Shown here piece after piece: positions 53,682-62,307 of a DNA stretch of 64,000 nucleotides. Within the stretch, counting starts at the first letter, position 1. The number at the start of each line of letters is the position of its first letter. The notes beneath the pieces are model-generated. The model saw nothing but the letters and a program-made list of their open reading frames with translations, was not told the DNA's origin and did no database searches. Source of the stretch: Paucibacter sp. KCTC 42545 (lineage in GTDB: Bacteria > Pseudomonadota > Gammaproteobacteria > Burkholderiales > Burkholderiaceae_C); assembly GCF_001477625.1 (NCBI RefSeq), contig NZ_CP013692.1:4278001-4342000 (forward strand), in the 5' to 3' direction. Both the position numbers and the translations under genes were made by a program.

Positions 53682-54544
53682 GACCAGGATTCAGCCGGGC
53701 CCAAGGGTCCGGTGCTCGTTCTATGTTGGCCGCGCCTTGCTGCACTAGGCTGCAGCAAGGGCCGCCAAATCTCAGTCTGGATGAGCCGGCGCTGTTGGCG
53801 CTGAGGCTTCATCACTGTCCAGCATTTCTGAGCCTTGGCCTGTCCCATTGGCTCAGACCCAGATCGCCAGCGATTGCTGCGCTGATCAACCCAAGCTACC
53901 CATAGCTTGCTGTCGCACTCGCGGTAGTCACGCATCGATGACTCGCACGGCGTGCCCATGCGCTCGCTGATTTTTCGCTCGACCAACAGACCATTTGTGT
54001 CGGGGGACTGTGGGCAGGCTGCGGCTTGCTCTCCTTGCTAGTCCAGCTAGCGAGGCAATTGTTCTTCACCTCTGCGCGCGCTGCGACATCTTCAGTCAAG
54101 GCGCGGTCGCCTGTGCCTCAATGACGTCATCCAAACGACGCACATTTGATCTTGATCGAGAGAGGTCGGCCTTCTTCGTTCGACTTGATTCCTTGCGGCT
54201 GCGATTGACGCGTTCAACTCCCGCTCCACGCTGACTTTGGCGTTCAACAAAGTCTTCTTTGTGCCCCCTCAAAAAGCCCATCCAAGGGCTTAGTATTCGT
54301 CGGTACACCTCATCTTCTTCGGCTCTTTGGGATCTCTTTCTCCGCGATGGCGAGCGGCAGTGTGGGTCTAAAAATGAGCGTGCTTCAAATGCCTTCAGCC
54401 AAGAGGCTGGCGTGTCGCCACTTCCTTGTTTGGATTTTTCCTTGCAGCGCTTTTTGCGCGAATTCTTATCGTCCGCCAATCGCGCAATCGCGTAGCAATG
54501 TAGGGGTAAAGTAATGGCCCCTTACTTTCAGAAATTCACTCCTC
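53682..54544. other. 863-bp stretch of lower GC with no recognised gene
   Basis: Base composition is visibly less GC-rich than the flanks. One minus-strand frame (54096-54479) could code, but I do not recognise it. No tRNA, inverted repeat or transposase fragment is evident. It lies directly upstream of the toxin-antitoxin-like pair. Confidence 0.5.
54096..54479 (-). CDS. Hypothetical charged protein (weak)
   Basis: A 127-codon open frame starting at TTG encodes a strongly basic, Arg/Lys/Ser-rich protein (for example SRKKRCKEKSKQG and SRSNVRRLDD). Codon third positions are not GC-biased as in neighbouring genes, so it is either a foreign gene or non-coding. No family is recognised. Confidence 0.25.
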   Translation of the reverse strand: MADDKNSRKKRCKEKSKQGSGDTPASWLKAFEARSFLDPHCRSPSRRKRSQRAEEDEVYRRILSPWMGFLRGHKEDFVERQSQRGAGVERVNRSRKESSRTKKADLSRSRSNVRRLDDVIEAQATAP

Positions 54545-55021
54545 GTGCTGGCTAAGCTTACCGTTAAGAATCAACTGACCCTGCCCAAAAGCGTGACCCA
54601 ATCCCTGGGCCCCGTGCAGTACTTTGAAGTACAAGAAAAAGCCGGCCAAATCATCCTCACCCCGGTGCGAATTCAACGCGGGGACGCCCTGCGGGCCAAA
54701 TTGGCCGAGTTGGAAATCGACGCCAAAACCATTGAGTCCTCACTGGACTGGGCCAGCGGCGAAAAAGCGGCGAAAAAAACGCTGAGTAAAAAGAAGCCAA
54801 CTGCCGAAACGCCAGCCCCTTCGGCCAAAAAAGCAGCGGCAAAACCATTGAGTCCAAAAAACCAGCCAGAGCCGGTGCCTTCGGTCGCTGCGCTGAAGAA
54901 GACGTCCAGCAAAACAAGCAGCAAAGCTGCTGCTAATGCCGCTGCCAAAACCGCGACGAAAGCAGGCAGCAAAACCATTGCCAAGACTGCTCGCGCAAGT
55001 GCTGGCCCGGCTAAGCCATGA
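54545..55021 (+). CDS. AbrB/MazE-type DNA-binding protein with histone-H1-like C-terminal tail (antitoxin-like)
   Basis: Product of 158 residues from a GTG start. Residues 1-45 (AKLTVKNQLTLPKSVTQSLG ... GQIILTPVRI) form an AbrB/SpoVT swapped-hairpin DNA-binding domain like MazE and VapB antitoxins. From about residue 75 the protein is Lys/Ala/Ser/Pro-rich (KKPTAETPAPSAKKAAAKPL) like bacterial histone-H1-like proteins. The stop codon overlaps the start of the PIN gene (ATGA), as in antitoxin-toxin operons. A long basic tail is not usual for AbrB antitoxins. Confidence 0.75.
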   Translation: MLAKLTVKNQLTLPKSVTQSLGPVQYFEVQEKAGQIILTPVRIQRGDALRAKLAELEIDAKTIESSLDWASGEKAAKKTLSKKKPTAETPAPSAKKAAAKPLSPKNQPEPVPSVAALKKTSSKTSSKAAANAAAKTATKAGSKTIAKTARASAGPAKP

Positions 55022-55524
55022 AGGCGGCGCCAAGAAGCAAGCCGGCATCGCAAACTCAGCCAAAAAAATCAGCACTTCGAGTGGCGTTTAATACGCCCGT
55101 GCTTTTGGCTGCCTTGCTGCGCAACGATGCCTCGGCCAAAGCCTTGCGCGCGAGTTGGCAAGCAGGCACATGCCGGCCGGTGATTGCCAAGGCTGCTGCA
55201 CAAGCCTTGATGACGGCCTTGGCCTATCCAGGATTTGCGCTCAATGCAGCGCAACAGCAGGAATTGCTGGCGGACTTTTTGCCTTACGCCGAGGTCTTGC
55301 CGACGCCGGCCTCAGCAAAGAGCCAAGGCCGCAGCGGCGTTCTAGACAAGCTTGGCTTTCTCAGCCCTGCGATGCAGGAGTTATTGGCCGCTGCTGGTGG
55401 CAGTTTGGATGTCTTGGTCAGTGACACCAAGCCGCCAGTGCCTGCTGCAACACGCCGCGTCGGCGGGTCAACAGTGCTCAATTGCCGAATCTTGGCAAGC
55501 GATGAATTTCTGGCTGCGCTTTGA
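55018..55524 (+). CDS. PIN-domain toxin-like protein with altered catalytic residues
   Basis: Product of 168 residues resembling PIN_3-type proteins (VapC-like RNases): N-terminal strand RVAFNTPVLLAALLR, a middle segment AYPGFAL, and a C-terminal LDVLVSDTKPP ... RILASDEFLAAL. In active PIN domains the first strand has Asp-Thr-Asn; here it is Asn-Thr-Pro. The expected Glu near AQALMTALAYPGF appears replaced by Gln. The enzyme may therefore be inactive or act otherwise. Translationally coupled to the AbrB-type gene. Confidence 0.65.
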   Translation: MKAAPRSKPASQTQPKKSALRVAFNTPVLLAALLRNDASAKALRASWQAGTCRPVIAKAAAQALMTALAYPGFALNAAQQQELLADFLPYAEVLPTPASAKSQGRSGVLDKLGFLSPAMQELLAAAGGSLDVLVSDTKPPVPAATRRVGGSTVLNCRILASDEFLAAL

Positions 55525-55594
55525 GGGTTTGCACCGTCGAAATTTCTAGTTACTTTGTTACATTGCCCGCAAATATAAGAGGTAGCTCAGCGTG

Positions 55595-55792
55595 ATGACG
55601 TCGGATATGTGGAGGGTGATTTTTTATGAGCGGGTGGGTGGGCGACTGCACACGGATCGAACCGGGCCTTGGCTGCCGAGCAAACAAATGGCCCAGAATT
55701 GGGCCAATTGGTTCGGTGCTCTGGGCTACCAGGTCGCCTTGCAGAACCAAGGTGGCGAGTTACAACGCATCAGCCTTGGTCTGCCTAGCTGA
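55595..55792 (+). CDS. Hypothetical small protein
   Basis: Product of about 65 residues with several aromatic residues (MWRVIFYERVGGRLH, NWANWFGALGYQVALQ). AAGAGGT lies upstream of ATG 55595; a GTG immediately before is an alternative start. The pattern resembles short beta-rich proteins but no family is recognised. Confidence 0.5.
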   Translation: MTSDMWRVIFYERVGGRLHTDRTGPWLPSKQMAQNWANWFGALGYQVALQNQGGELQRISLGLPS

Positions 55793-55798
55793 AGTGAT

Positions 55799-56584
55799 TT
55801 AGATGTTGTTGCTGCGGCGGCGGCGAACCAGCATGCCCATGGCAGCCAAGCCAGCGAACATCAGGGCGTAGCTGGAAGGTTCTGGAACCGCTGTGATGGC
55901 GATGGCGCCGGTGGGCAGGGCACCTGCCTCCCAGTTGGCCTTGTTGGCGAAGGTGGCGAGCCATTGCTCCTTGCTCTGTGCCGGGCCGTTCAAGAGGCTG
56001 GTCTTGACGTGGGCGCTCAGTGTTGATGCCAAGCTCAGGCTGACGGCGGTGCTGCCTGCAGTCAGACCTGGGGTCACATTGCCGGAGCCAGAGTCGCTGG
56101 CGTTCTCAAAAGCGCCGGTATCGTCAAAGACGTACAGGTGGTTTTGAGTTGCGGTCTTGAACAAGGGATTGCTGCTGACGCTGTTCTGAAAAGCGTAGAT
56201 CTGGTCGCCGGATTGCCCCAAAGCCAGGCTGGCGTAGCTGCCGCTGCTGGTACCGGCGATGGTGCCGGTGGTGGTGAAGCCTGCGGAAGTGCTGTTGACA
56301 ATGCTGCCGGCGCTGATGGCGCTGGTCACGGTCCAGCGGGTCAGGTTTTCATTGCCATCGCCGTCAGCAGCCGTGGCACCGCGGAAGCCCGAACCGGTCC
56401 AGCCGTTGTCGGTGAAGTAGATCACTTCGCCGGCGGCGATATTGTTCAGCGCGACGATAGCGAAGGAGTCGGGCGTGCCGTTGTTGATGCGGCCGATGAT
56501 GGCGATGTCGCCGGCGGTCAAGGCAGCTTGGGCGGGAAGAATGGCGCTGGCCATCAAGGCCAGGGCGATCAGGTTCTTTTTCAT
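55799..56584 (-). CDS. PEP-CTERM sorting-signal exported protein
   Basis: Product of 261 residues with a signal peptide (LIALALMASAILPAQAA), a domain beginning GDIAIIGRINNGTPDSFAIV and AAGEVIYFTDNGWTGSGFRG that is common in secreted surface proteins, and a C-terminal PEP-CTERM signal (VPEPSS, hydrophobic helix, RRRRSNN). It is handled by an exosortase encoded elsewhere. It is the second such protein in the window. Confidence 0.88.
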   Translation of the reverse strand: MKKNLIALALMASAILPAQAALTAGDIAIIGRINNGTPDSFAIVALNNIAAGEVIYFTDNGWTGSGFRGATAADGDGNENLTRWTVTSAISAGSIVNSTSAGFTTTGTIAGTSSGSYASLALGQSGDQIYAFQNSVSSNPLFKTATQNHLYVFDDTGAFENASDSGSGNVTPGLTAGSTAVSLSLASTLSAHVKTSLLNGPAQSKEQWLATFANKANWEAGALPTGAIAITAVPEPSSYALMFAGLAAMGMLVRRRRSNNI

Positions 56585-56661
56585 GATGTGTCAGCTCAGG
56601 TTGGCAGTGCGGATGGGTCAGATTGCGCAAGAAGGCTTGCGTCCGTCCGCACTGTGCGGAG

Positions 56662-57816
56662 CTAGCGTGACAGTGCCGTGATGCGCTCATGACCGGCCAC
56701 TTGAATAGGGGGGAGTGCGGTGGGTGTCACCGCTGCCGCCCGGTAGCCCTTGCACTCCAAGGCCCAGCCTTCGGTCGCGCAGGCGTGGCTGTGCTGCTGC
56801 ACATGCAGGGTGCTCAAGCCCTTGGCGGCGGCGCGTTGCACCAGGCTTTCGGCCTGGGCTGGCATCAGCTGCAGGGCAAAACGGGCCCAACGCTTTTGCA
56901 GCAGAGGCTGGGCCCAGGCGTCTTCCAATGCCCAACGGATCTCGGCCTCGCTATTCAAGGCCTGCACCGCCAGCACCCGCGGCGCCAGGGCCATGATGAA
57001 GCGGTTGAAATCGCCGCGCAGGGTGGCGCAGGGCAGCAGGCTTTCAATGCGGCTCAAGCGTTGGCTCCAGCCGGGTTTGGCCAGTTGGCGGGTCACCAAG
57101 GCTTGCAAAGCCTGGATCGGGTTGAAAAGGCGCAGGCGGTTGGGGGGCAGTACGCTCATGGGAATCAGCGCGGCTTCTTCATGGCTTAACTCGGTGACAA
57201 AGCTGCACAGCACGGCAATGCGCTGCCATTCGACGGGCCCAAGCCCGGCGATGCGCTGGATCGGGCCTTCAGCCACGCTTTGCGCCACCGCGCTGGCACT
57301 GTGCCAGCCATGCTGGGCCTTGGCCTTGTTGGCGGCGCGGCTCATCAGGGCGAGGTTGCCGGCGGCATAGCCGGCGTCGTCGCGCACCCGGTCCACCGAG
57401 GCGTGATTGCGCGCGCTGCCCTGGTGGCTGAGGGCCTGGCGGGTGATGGGGCAATGTGCAACCTGCAGTTGTTGCAGATAGTTGGGTGTGAGTTGCACAT
57501 CTTCAAAGCTGCGCCCGCGTGCCCAGGCATGGGTGCGCAGATGCAGCCAGAGTTGGGTCTGGCTATTGGCGCGCAGGGTGCGGCGGCCGAAGGTGGCGCA
57601 GCCGGCTTGCCAGCCATGGCGCAGGGCCGAGGTGGCAAACAGGTGTTCCACCGGCGGGGTGAGGCCATGGTGGGCGAAGTCCCAACCCAGGCGCAAGCCC
57701 AGACTTTGGTGGGCCGGCAAGGCAGCAGCGTTTGCTTGGCTGCTGCGGTGTTCAAAGCTCAGGACTTGCTGCTGCTGCTGAGCGACGGGGGCTGCGGTCA
57801 GTGTCATTTTTTCCAT
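56662..57816 (-). CDS. HNH-like protein divergent from a WYL regulator
   Basis: Product of 384 residues that I do not recognise as a whole. The middle segment CPITRQALSHQGSARNHASV followed by DRVRDDAGYAAGNLALMSR and ANKAK has the layout of an HNH-type nuclease or recombination-linked motif (Cys, Asn, SVDR, GY..GN). The rest is helical. Start ATG 57816 or 57807. It is divergent from the WYL regulator gene, 100 bp away, so that regulator may control it. Confidence 0.5.
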   Translation of the reverse strand: MEKMTLTAAPVAQQQQQVLSFEHRSSQANAAALPAHQSLGLRLGWDFAHHGLTPPVEHLFATSALRHGWQAGCATFGRRTLRANSQTQLWLHLRTHAWARGRSFEDVQLTPNYLQQLQVAHCPITRQALSHQGSARNHASVDRVRDDAGYAAGNLALMSRAANKAKAQHGWHSASAVAQSVAEGPIQRIAGLGPVEWQRIAVLCSFVTELSHEEAALIPMSVLPPNRLRLFNPIQALQALVTRQLAKPGWSQRLSRIESLLPCATLRGDFNRFIMALAPRVLAVQALNSEAEIRWALEDAWAQPLLQKRWARFALQLMPAQAESLVQRAAAKGLSTLHVQQHSHACATEGWALECKGYRAAAVTPTALPPIQVAGHERITALSR

Positions 57817-57916
57817 GCTCCAGGTTGCCGGCCTGCGCATGCTTTGCACCGACCTTGTGGCACAGTGTCTGGCGCTGCTGGCTCATAGCGTGAGCCAGTG
57901 AAAATCAGGAGGAAAA

Positions 57917-58900
57917 GTGGACCGAACCGAACGTTTCTACAAAATCGAACTGATGATCCGCAACCGGGAATGCGTCAGCTTCGCCCAGTTGCTGGAGGCG
58001 CTGGAGGTGTCGCCGGCCACGCTCAAGCGCGATTTGCAATACCTTCGCGAACGCATGGACGCGCCGATTGAGTACGACGCTGCCGCCAATGGCTACCGGT
58101 TTGGGCAGCAATTCCGGGGCCAGCAGCATGAGTTGCCGGGCGTCTGGTTCAGCGAGAAAGAGTTGCATGCCTTGCTGACCATGCACCAGATGCTCTCAGG
58201 CCTGGATGAAGACGGCATCCTCAGCCGCCACTTGCAGCCTATGTTCGACAAGCTCAGCGGCATGCTGGGCGCCGATGAGGCTGAGGCCAAGGCCTTGAGC
58301 CAGCGCATCAAGCTGATCAGCACGGCCAAGCGCCGCGTGCCCTCGGAGTTTTTCGAGACCGTGGGCAGTGCCGTGGTGAAGCGGCTGCGGCTCAAGCTGC
58401 GCTATCGAAGCCGTGGCAAGAGCGGGCAGGGCAATGCGCTGAGCGAGCGCACGGTGTCACCGCAACGCTTGGTGCATTACCGCAATACCTGGTACCTGGA
58501 TGCTTGGTGCCATCAAAGCGAAGGCTTCCGGCGCTTTGCCCTGGACGCGGTGGAGGCGGCCGAGATGTTGGCCGAGAAAGCCAAGGCGGTGTCCATCAAA
58601 CAGCTGGAGGCCGAACTGGATCAGGGCTATGGCATCTTTGCCGGGGCGCAGACGCGGGAGGCGAATTTGGTCTTCAGCGCCGATGCGGCGCAGTGGGTGT
58701 CCAAAGAGGAATGGCACCCGGCGCAAAGCAGCGCCTGGCTGGCCGATGGGCGCTGGCAATTGCGCGTGCCTTTCGTTGACGCCACCGAGCTGCTGATGGA
58801 CCTCTTGCGCCATGCCGGCCAGGTGGAGGTCGTGGCACCGGCAGAGCTGCGCCATGCCTTTGCCAAGCGGCTGCGGCAGGCCGTCGAGATGTTGAACTAG
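57917..58900 (+). CDS. WYL-domain transcriptional regulator
   Basis: Product of 327 residues. An N-terminal winged helix (VSFAQLLEALEVSPATLKRD and LRERMDAPIEYDAAANGYRF) is followed by a WYL domain (VSPQRLVHYRNTWYLDAWCH) and a C-terminal WCX segment. WYL regulators bind ligands such as nucleotides or ssDNA and often control DNA repair or phage-defence genes. GTG start with a strong AGGAGG five bases upstream. It is divergent from the HNH-like gene. Confidence 0.92.
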   Translation: MDRTERFYKIELMIRNRECVSFAQLLEALEVSPATLKRDLQYLRERMDAPIEYDAAANGYRFGQQFRGQQHELPGVWFSEKELHALLTMHQMLSGLDEDGILSRHLQPMFDKLSGMLGADEAEAKALSQRIKLISTAKRRVPSEFFETVGSAVVKRLRLKLRYRSRGKSGQGNALSERTVSPQRLVHYRNTWYLDAWCHQSEGFRRFALDAVEAAEMLAEKAKAVSIKQLEAELDQGYGIFAGAQTREANLVFSADAAQWVSKEEWHPAQSSAWLADGRWQLRVPFVDATELLMDLLRHAGQVEVVAPAELRHAFAKRLRQAVEMLN

Positions 58901-58908
58901 GAAGATGG

Positions 58909-58945
58909 AGCGCCCCCCTCCCTTCCAACTGGGGGGACGGGCGCT
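58909..58945. terminator. Hairpin between convergent WYL regulator and DUF3597 genes
   Basis: AGCGCCC (58909-58915) pairs with GGGCGCT (58939-58945), and an inner CCC/GGG stretch adds pairing. Position between convergent stop codons suits a terminator; a U tract is missing. Confidence 0.55.
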
Positions 58946-58960
58946 GCTCAGCCCCTTGGC

Positions 58961-59365
58961 TCAGAGCAAATCGGCCGGCACATTGCCGCCGTTATCAGCC
59001 AGTTTTTGCAGCACCGTCTTGTGCAGCCACATATTCATCTGCGCCGAGTCGGCCATCTTGTCGCTCGGGCAGGCCAGCTCGGTGGCCAACTCCTTCCGGG
59101 CCGCCAGGCTGCTGTCCAGATCGAGCAGCTTGAGCAGGTCAACGATGGAGACTTTCCAGTTCAGCTTCTCTGCGTGTTTGGCGGCCAGAGCCTCCAGTTG
59201 AGCGACCACGTCAACGACCGAGATGGCCTGCACGGCAGGCTCGGCGACTTGAGTTACTGCGGTGGCCTGTGCTGCGACTTCAGCCGGCGCAGCTGCTGCT
59301 GTTGCGGGCTCGGCCGCTTTGGATCCGAAACCCAGCTTGTCAAGAATCTTGCCGAAAAAGCTCAT
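58961..59365 (-). CDS. DUF3597 family protein
   Basis: Product of 134 residues. It starts MSFFGKILDKLG, continues with an Ala-rich linker, and ends with a conserved helical domain (VVAQLEALAAKHAEKLNWKV, SIVDLLKLLDLDSSLAARKE, NMWLHKTVLQKLADNGGNVP). DUF3597 proteins are small and of unknown function. AAGGGAG six bases before the ATG fixes the start. Confidence 0.88.
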   Translation of the reverse strand: MSFFGKILDKLGFGSKAAEPATAAAAPAEVAAQATAVTQVAEPAVQAISVVDVVAQLEALAAKHAEKLNWKVSIVDLLKLLDLDSSLAARKELATELACPSDKMADSAQMNMWLHKTVLQKLADNGGNVPADLL

Positions 59366-59440
59366 GTGGCGCTCCCTTGCTTAGATGTATGGAAGCGCCG
59401 AGTTTGGCCGAAGTCCGCGTGATTCTTGTGACCGAAACGC

Positions 59441-60040
59441 TCAGCTGGCGGCCTCGTCACTGGAATCGGCTTCAGCGCGCTGCAGGCGCTCGCTATGCCA
59501 GTACACATCGTCACCGCCCAGGCCGTCGAGGTTGGCACGGTTGAGCACGCGGGCCAGCACGAAGAGCAGGTCCGAGAGGCGGTTCAGATACTGGCGCGGC
59601 GCGGCATTGATGGCCTCGCTGGCAGCCAGGGTGACCACCGCGCGCTCAGCCCGGCGCGCCACGGTGCGGCAGACATGGGCAATGGCGGCGCTGCGGGTGC
59701 CGGCCGGCAGGATGAATTCCTTCAAGCGCGGCAGGGCGGCGTTGTAATGGGCCAGCGCCTCGTCCAGGCGCAGCACGGCGTCGAGTTTGAGCAGCTCATA
59801 GCCGGGCATGCAAAGCTCGCCACCGAGGTTGAAGAGTTCGTGCTGAATGGTGATCAGCAGTTCGCGCACATCGGCGGGCAGGGGCTCGGCCAGGAGCACG
59901 CCGATTTGCGAGTTCAGCTCGTCCACATCGCCCATCGCTTGCACGCGCAGATGGTCTTTGGGCACGCGGCTGCCATCGCCGAGGCCGGTGGTGCCGTCGT
60001 CGCCGGTACGGGTGGCAATGCTGGAGAGTCGGTTGGCCAT
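59441..60040 (-). CDS. PduO-type ATP:cob(I)alamin adenosyltransferase
   Basis: Product of 199 residues. It has the N-terminal ATP site TRTGDDGTTGLGDGSRVPKD, then GDVDELNSQIG, and conserved C-terminal FILPAGT, AHVCRTVARRAERA and YLNRLSDLLFVLARVLN. It converts cob(I)alamin to adenosylcobalamin. The start at 60040 matches the family; an earlier in-frame ATG at 60085 adds 15 residues without support. No cobalamin riboswitch is seen upstream. Confidence 0.95.
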   Translation of the reverse strand: MANRLSSIATRTGDDGTTGLGDGSRVPKDHLRVQAMGDVDELNSQIGVLLAEPLPADVRELLITIQHELFNLGGELCMPGYELLKLDAVLRLDEALAHYNAALPRLKEFILPAGTRSAAIAHVCRTVARRAERAVVTLAASEAINAAPRQYLNRLSDLLFVLARVLNRANLDGLGGDDVYWHSERLQRAEADSSDEAAS

Positions 60041-60186
60041 GGTCGGGGGATTCGTCAAGAGTGGGTGGGTCGGATAACCCGCCATCTTGCCCCAACTTGG
60101 CGCAGCCTTGCGCTGCGCAGGCTCTTGAAGCCTTGGAACTTGTGCGTCATTGCTGAGGCACTGCCGCCTGGCTAGGCGGCTGGTGC

Positions 60187-60420
60187 TCAGTGCTTGCGGC
60201 CGCCGCTGCGGTGGATGGGCGGCTTGTTGGCGTGGCTGTGATCGCCGTGGATCCCCTCGGGGTGGGGTGGCGGCACGCGCTGAACTTGCTCGGGGGCTTG
60301 CGCGTCAACCGGTGTGCGGCGGAACTCTTGCAAGATCAGGCCGAACAGATCAAAGCGGATTGCGCCCAGCACGGCTAGCACCAGGGCCAGCACGATCAGA
60401 GTCAGGGTCAGGTCAGACAT
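60187..60420 (-). CDS. Hypothetical small membrane protein with His-rich tail
   Basis: Product of 77 residues: one membrane helix (LTLTLIVLALVLAVLGAIRF) and a polar C-terminus rich in Pro and His (PPHPEGIHGDHSHANKPPIH). GAGGTG lies just upstream of the ATG. The family is not recognised; a His-rich tail can bind metal, but this is only a suggestion. Confidence 0.55.
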   Translation of the reverse strand: MSDLTLTLIVLALVLAVLGAIRFDLFGLILQEFRRTPVDAQAPEQVQRVPPPHPEGIHGDHSHANKPPIHRSGGRKH

Positions 60421-60510
60421 CGGGCACCTCCATTGAAGTTTTATCTTGCATCAATGGTGGCACCCGAACCAGTGCGGAGCAAGTGGCATTTGAGGGCCAC
60501 TTGCCCAAGG

Positions 60511-61959
60511 TCAAAACTGGTGGTTGTATTGCAGGCCCAGCAAGGCCGAGCTGACCGTGTAGCGCCCACGCACCGTTGCGCAGCTGGAGGTGTTTTTGGT
60601 GGCGTCGCAGACGGACGAACCCGAGGCGTTGACCACGCCGCCGTTGTCGTAGTTATTGACCTGCGCGGCTGCGATATTGATGTAGCTCAGCGCCACATCG
60701 AACGAGCTCTTGTTGCTCAACTTCCAGTTGAAGCCGCCGGAGACCCAGATCCGATCATTGTCGGGAATGGAAGGCGTGCGGGTCGACAGCTTGACGGGCG
60801 ACTGGTCAAACGCCAGGCCGCCGCGCAGCTTGAGCTGGTCGCTCCACTGGTAGTTCACGCCGAAGGAAGCGCGGATGGTGTTGATCCAGTTTTCGGGCGT
60901 GACCGAATCTGGCAGTTCAAGGCCATTGGCATTCTTGGCGAAGTTCACGCGCAGTTCGGAGAAGCGCGAGTGGCGGGTCACCGTCAGGTCACCCATCACA
61001 GCCAGCTTGTCTTGCTGCTTGAAGAAGTTAAAAGACAGCGATTCGGGTGTGTCGACGGCCAGGCTGGCGTCGCTCTCGGCGTACTTGGCGATGAGGCCCG
61101 TTTGCACTTGGTTGCCCAGGCCAGGTTTGATGCCATTGAGCACGGCGGCGATGTTGGTCGCCGGTGTTTGCACCTGCCACTTGGCCGTGCCGCTCAGCTT
61201 GTGGCCGATGGCGGAGCGATACGCAACGCCGAAACGGGTGTTTTCGTCGTAGTTGTACATCAAGCCCAGGTTGTAGCCAAAGCCCCAATCGGTGCCTTCA
61301 ACGTCGACACGACCGGAGTACTTTGGGTTGCCAGACAGTTCCTGGATCAGCTTGGGAGACAGGGCTGCTGCGGGCAGGCTTGCCAGCACGCCGGAGCCGA
61401 AGTCAGCACCCTTGCTCAGTTTGCCTTCGATGCGCTGGGCGGTGAGGCCACCACCGAAAGTCAGCTTCTCATTGACCTTGAAGGCTAGCGAGGGGTTCAG
61501 GGCAATGGTCTTCAACTCGGTGCCAATGCTGTTGTAGCGGCCGGTCCAGTCTTCCGAGTACTCGCTCTTGGAGCCGAAGGGTACGAACATGCCGAAACCC
61601 AGGCTCAGGCTGTCAGACAGCTGGTGGCTCAGGTAAGCGTGCGGCACGGCAGTCGTGGCAACGAACTTGCCGCCATCGCTGCCCTTGATCGGCAGGCCGG
61701 CGGCGGTGGTGGAACCTTGGTCTTCAAACTTGCCGGTCGGGATCACGACGTTCAAAACACCCGAAGCCTGGGTACCCTTCAGGCGGGCTGAGGCGGCAGG
61801 GTTGTAGAACAGGCCCGAGGCGTCAGTGGCTTCGGCGCCGTTGGCATTGGCCGTGCCTTGGGCGGACGCGGATTGCGAACCGAAGTGGTAGCCCGACGCT
61901 TGGGCGCCGCCGATGAGGGCCAGCAGGGCCAGGCCGAGGGTGGATTGAACGAAACGCAT
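60511..61959 (-). CDS. FadL-family outer-membrane transporter
   Basis: Product of 482 residues with a signal peptide ending near QASGYHFG, the FadL-type N-terminal hatch (SASAQGTANANGAEATDASG and LFYNPAASARLKG) and a long beta-barrel ending in a C-terminal Phe (YNHQF). FadL proteins import long-chain fatty acids or other hydrophobic compounds. ATG 61959 has GGAGA six bases upstream; the ATG at 62055 would put 32 basic residues before the signal peptide. Confidence 0.93.
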   Translation of the reverse strand: MRFVQSTLGLALLALIGGAQASGYHFGSQSASAQGTANANGAEATDASGLFYNPAASARLKGTQASGVLNVVIPTGKFEDQGSTTAAGLPIKGSDGGKFVATTAVPHAYLSHQLSDSLSLGFGMFVPFGSKSEYSEDWTGRYNSIGTELKTIALNPSLAFKVNEKLTFGGGLTAQRIEGKLSKGADFGSGVLASLPAAALSPKLIQELSGNPKYSGRVDVEGTDWGFGYNLGLMYNYDENTRFGVAYRSAIGHKLSGTAKWQVQTPATNIAAVLNGIKPGLGNQVQTGLIAKYAESDASLAVDTPESLSFNFFKQQDKLAVMGDLTVTRHSRFSELRVNFAKNANGLELPDSVTPENWINTIRASFGVNYQWSDQLKLRGGLAFDQSPVKLSTRTPSIPDNDRIWVSGGFNWKLSNKSSFDVALSYINIAAAQVNNYDNGGVVNASGSSVCDATKNTSSCATVRGRYTVSSALLGLQYNHQF

Positions 61960-62145
61960 GCAAGTCTCCGAATGTTGTTGGGGGCGCCATCTATAGCGGC
62001 ATCTATGTTTTTTAATGATAGCTTGCGCTCGCCTTTTCCCATGTTCAAAAAACAACGGGCAGTCTGGTGTTGCGCGCCATGCGAACCAGGCTCTGCCCCT
62101 CGGGAGACATCATGTTCAGGTCCCATACACTTGCGTCTGGATTAG

Positions 62146-62307
62146 AGGCGTGCCTCTTTTTTAGACCTTCTGTTTTCCAACTTTGCCGACCAGACCAAGG
62201 CCTACTCGGACATCTACCTGAAAGGCGGCAAGTGGATCAAGCTGCCCTTCAGCGAAGCCGATATCAAGGCGGACCCGGCTTACAAGAGCATCACCATCAG
62301 TGAATGA
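62146..62307 (+). pseudogene. C-terminal remnant of an unidentified gene
   Basis: An open frame without a start codon follows an in-frame TAG at 62143 and encodes 53 residues (SNFADQTKAYSDIYLKGG, KWIKLPFSEADIKADPAYKS) ending TISE. The amino-acid composition looks coding. It overlaps the GTG start of the flavoprotein gene by 8 bp, an arrangement normal for a coupled upstream gene. Read as the tail of a gene whose front has been lost. The family is not recognised. Confidence 0.45.

Noticed and set aside
59366..60186. Cobalamin riboswitch near the adenosyltransferase gene
   Set aside because: No B12-box-like sequence or matching structure was seen upstream of 60040.
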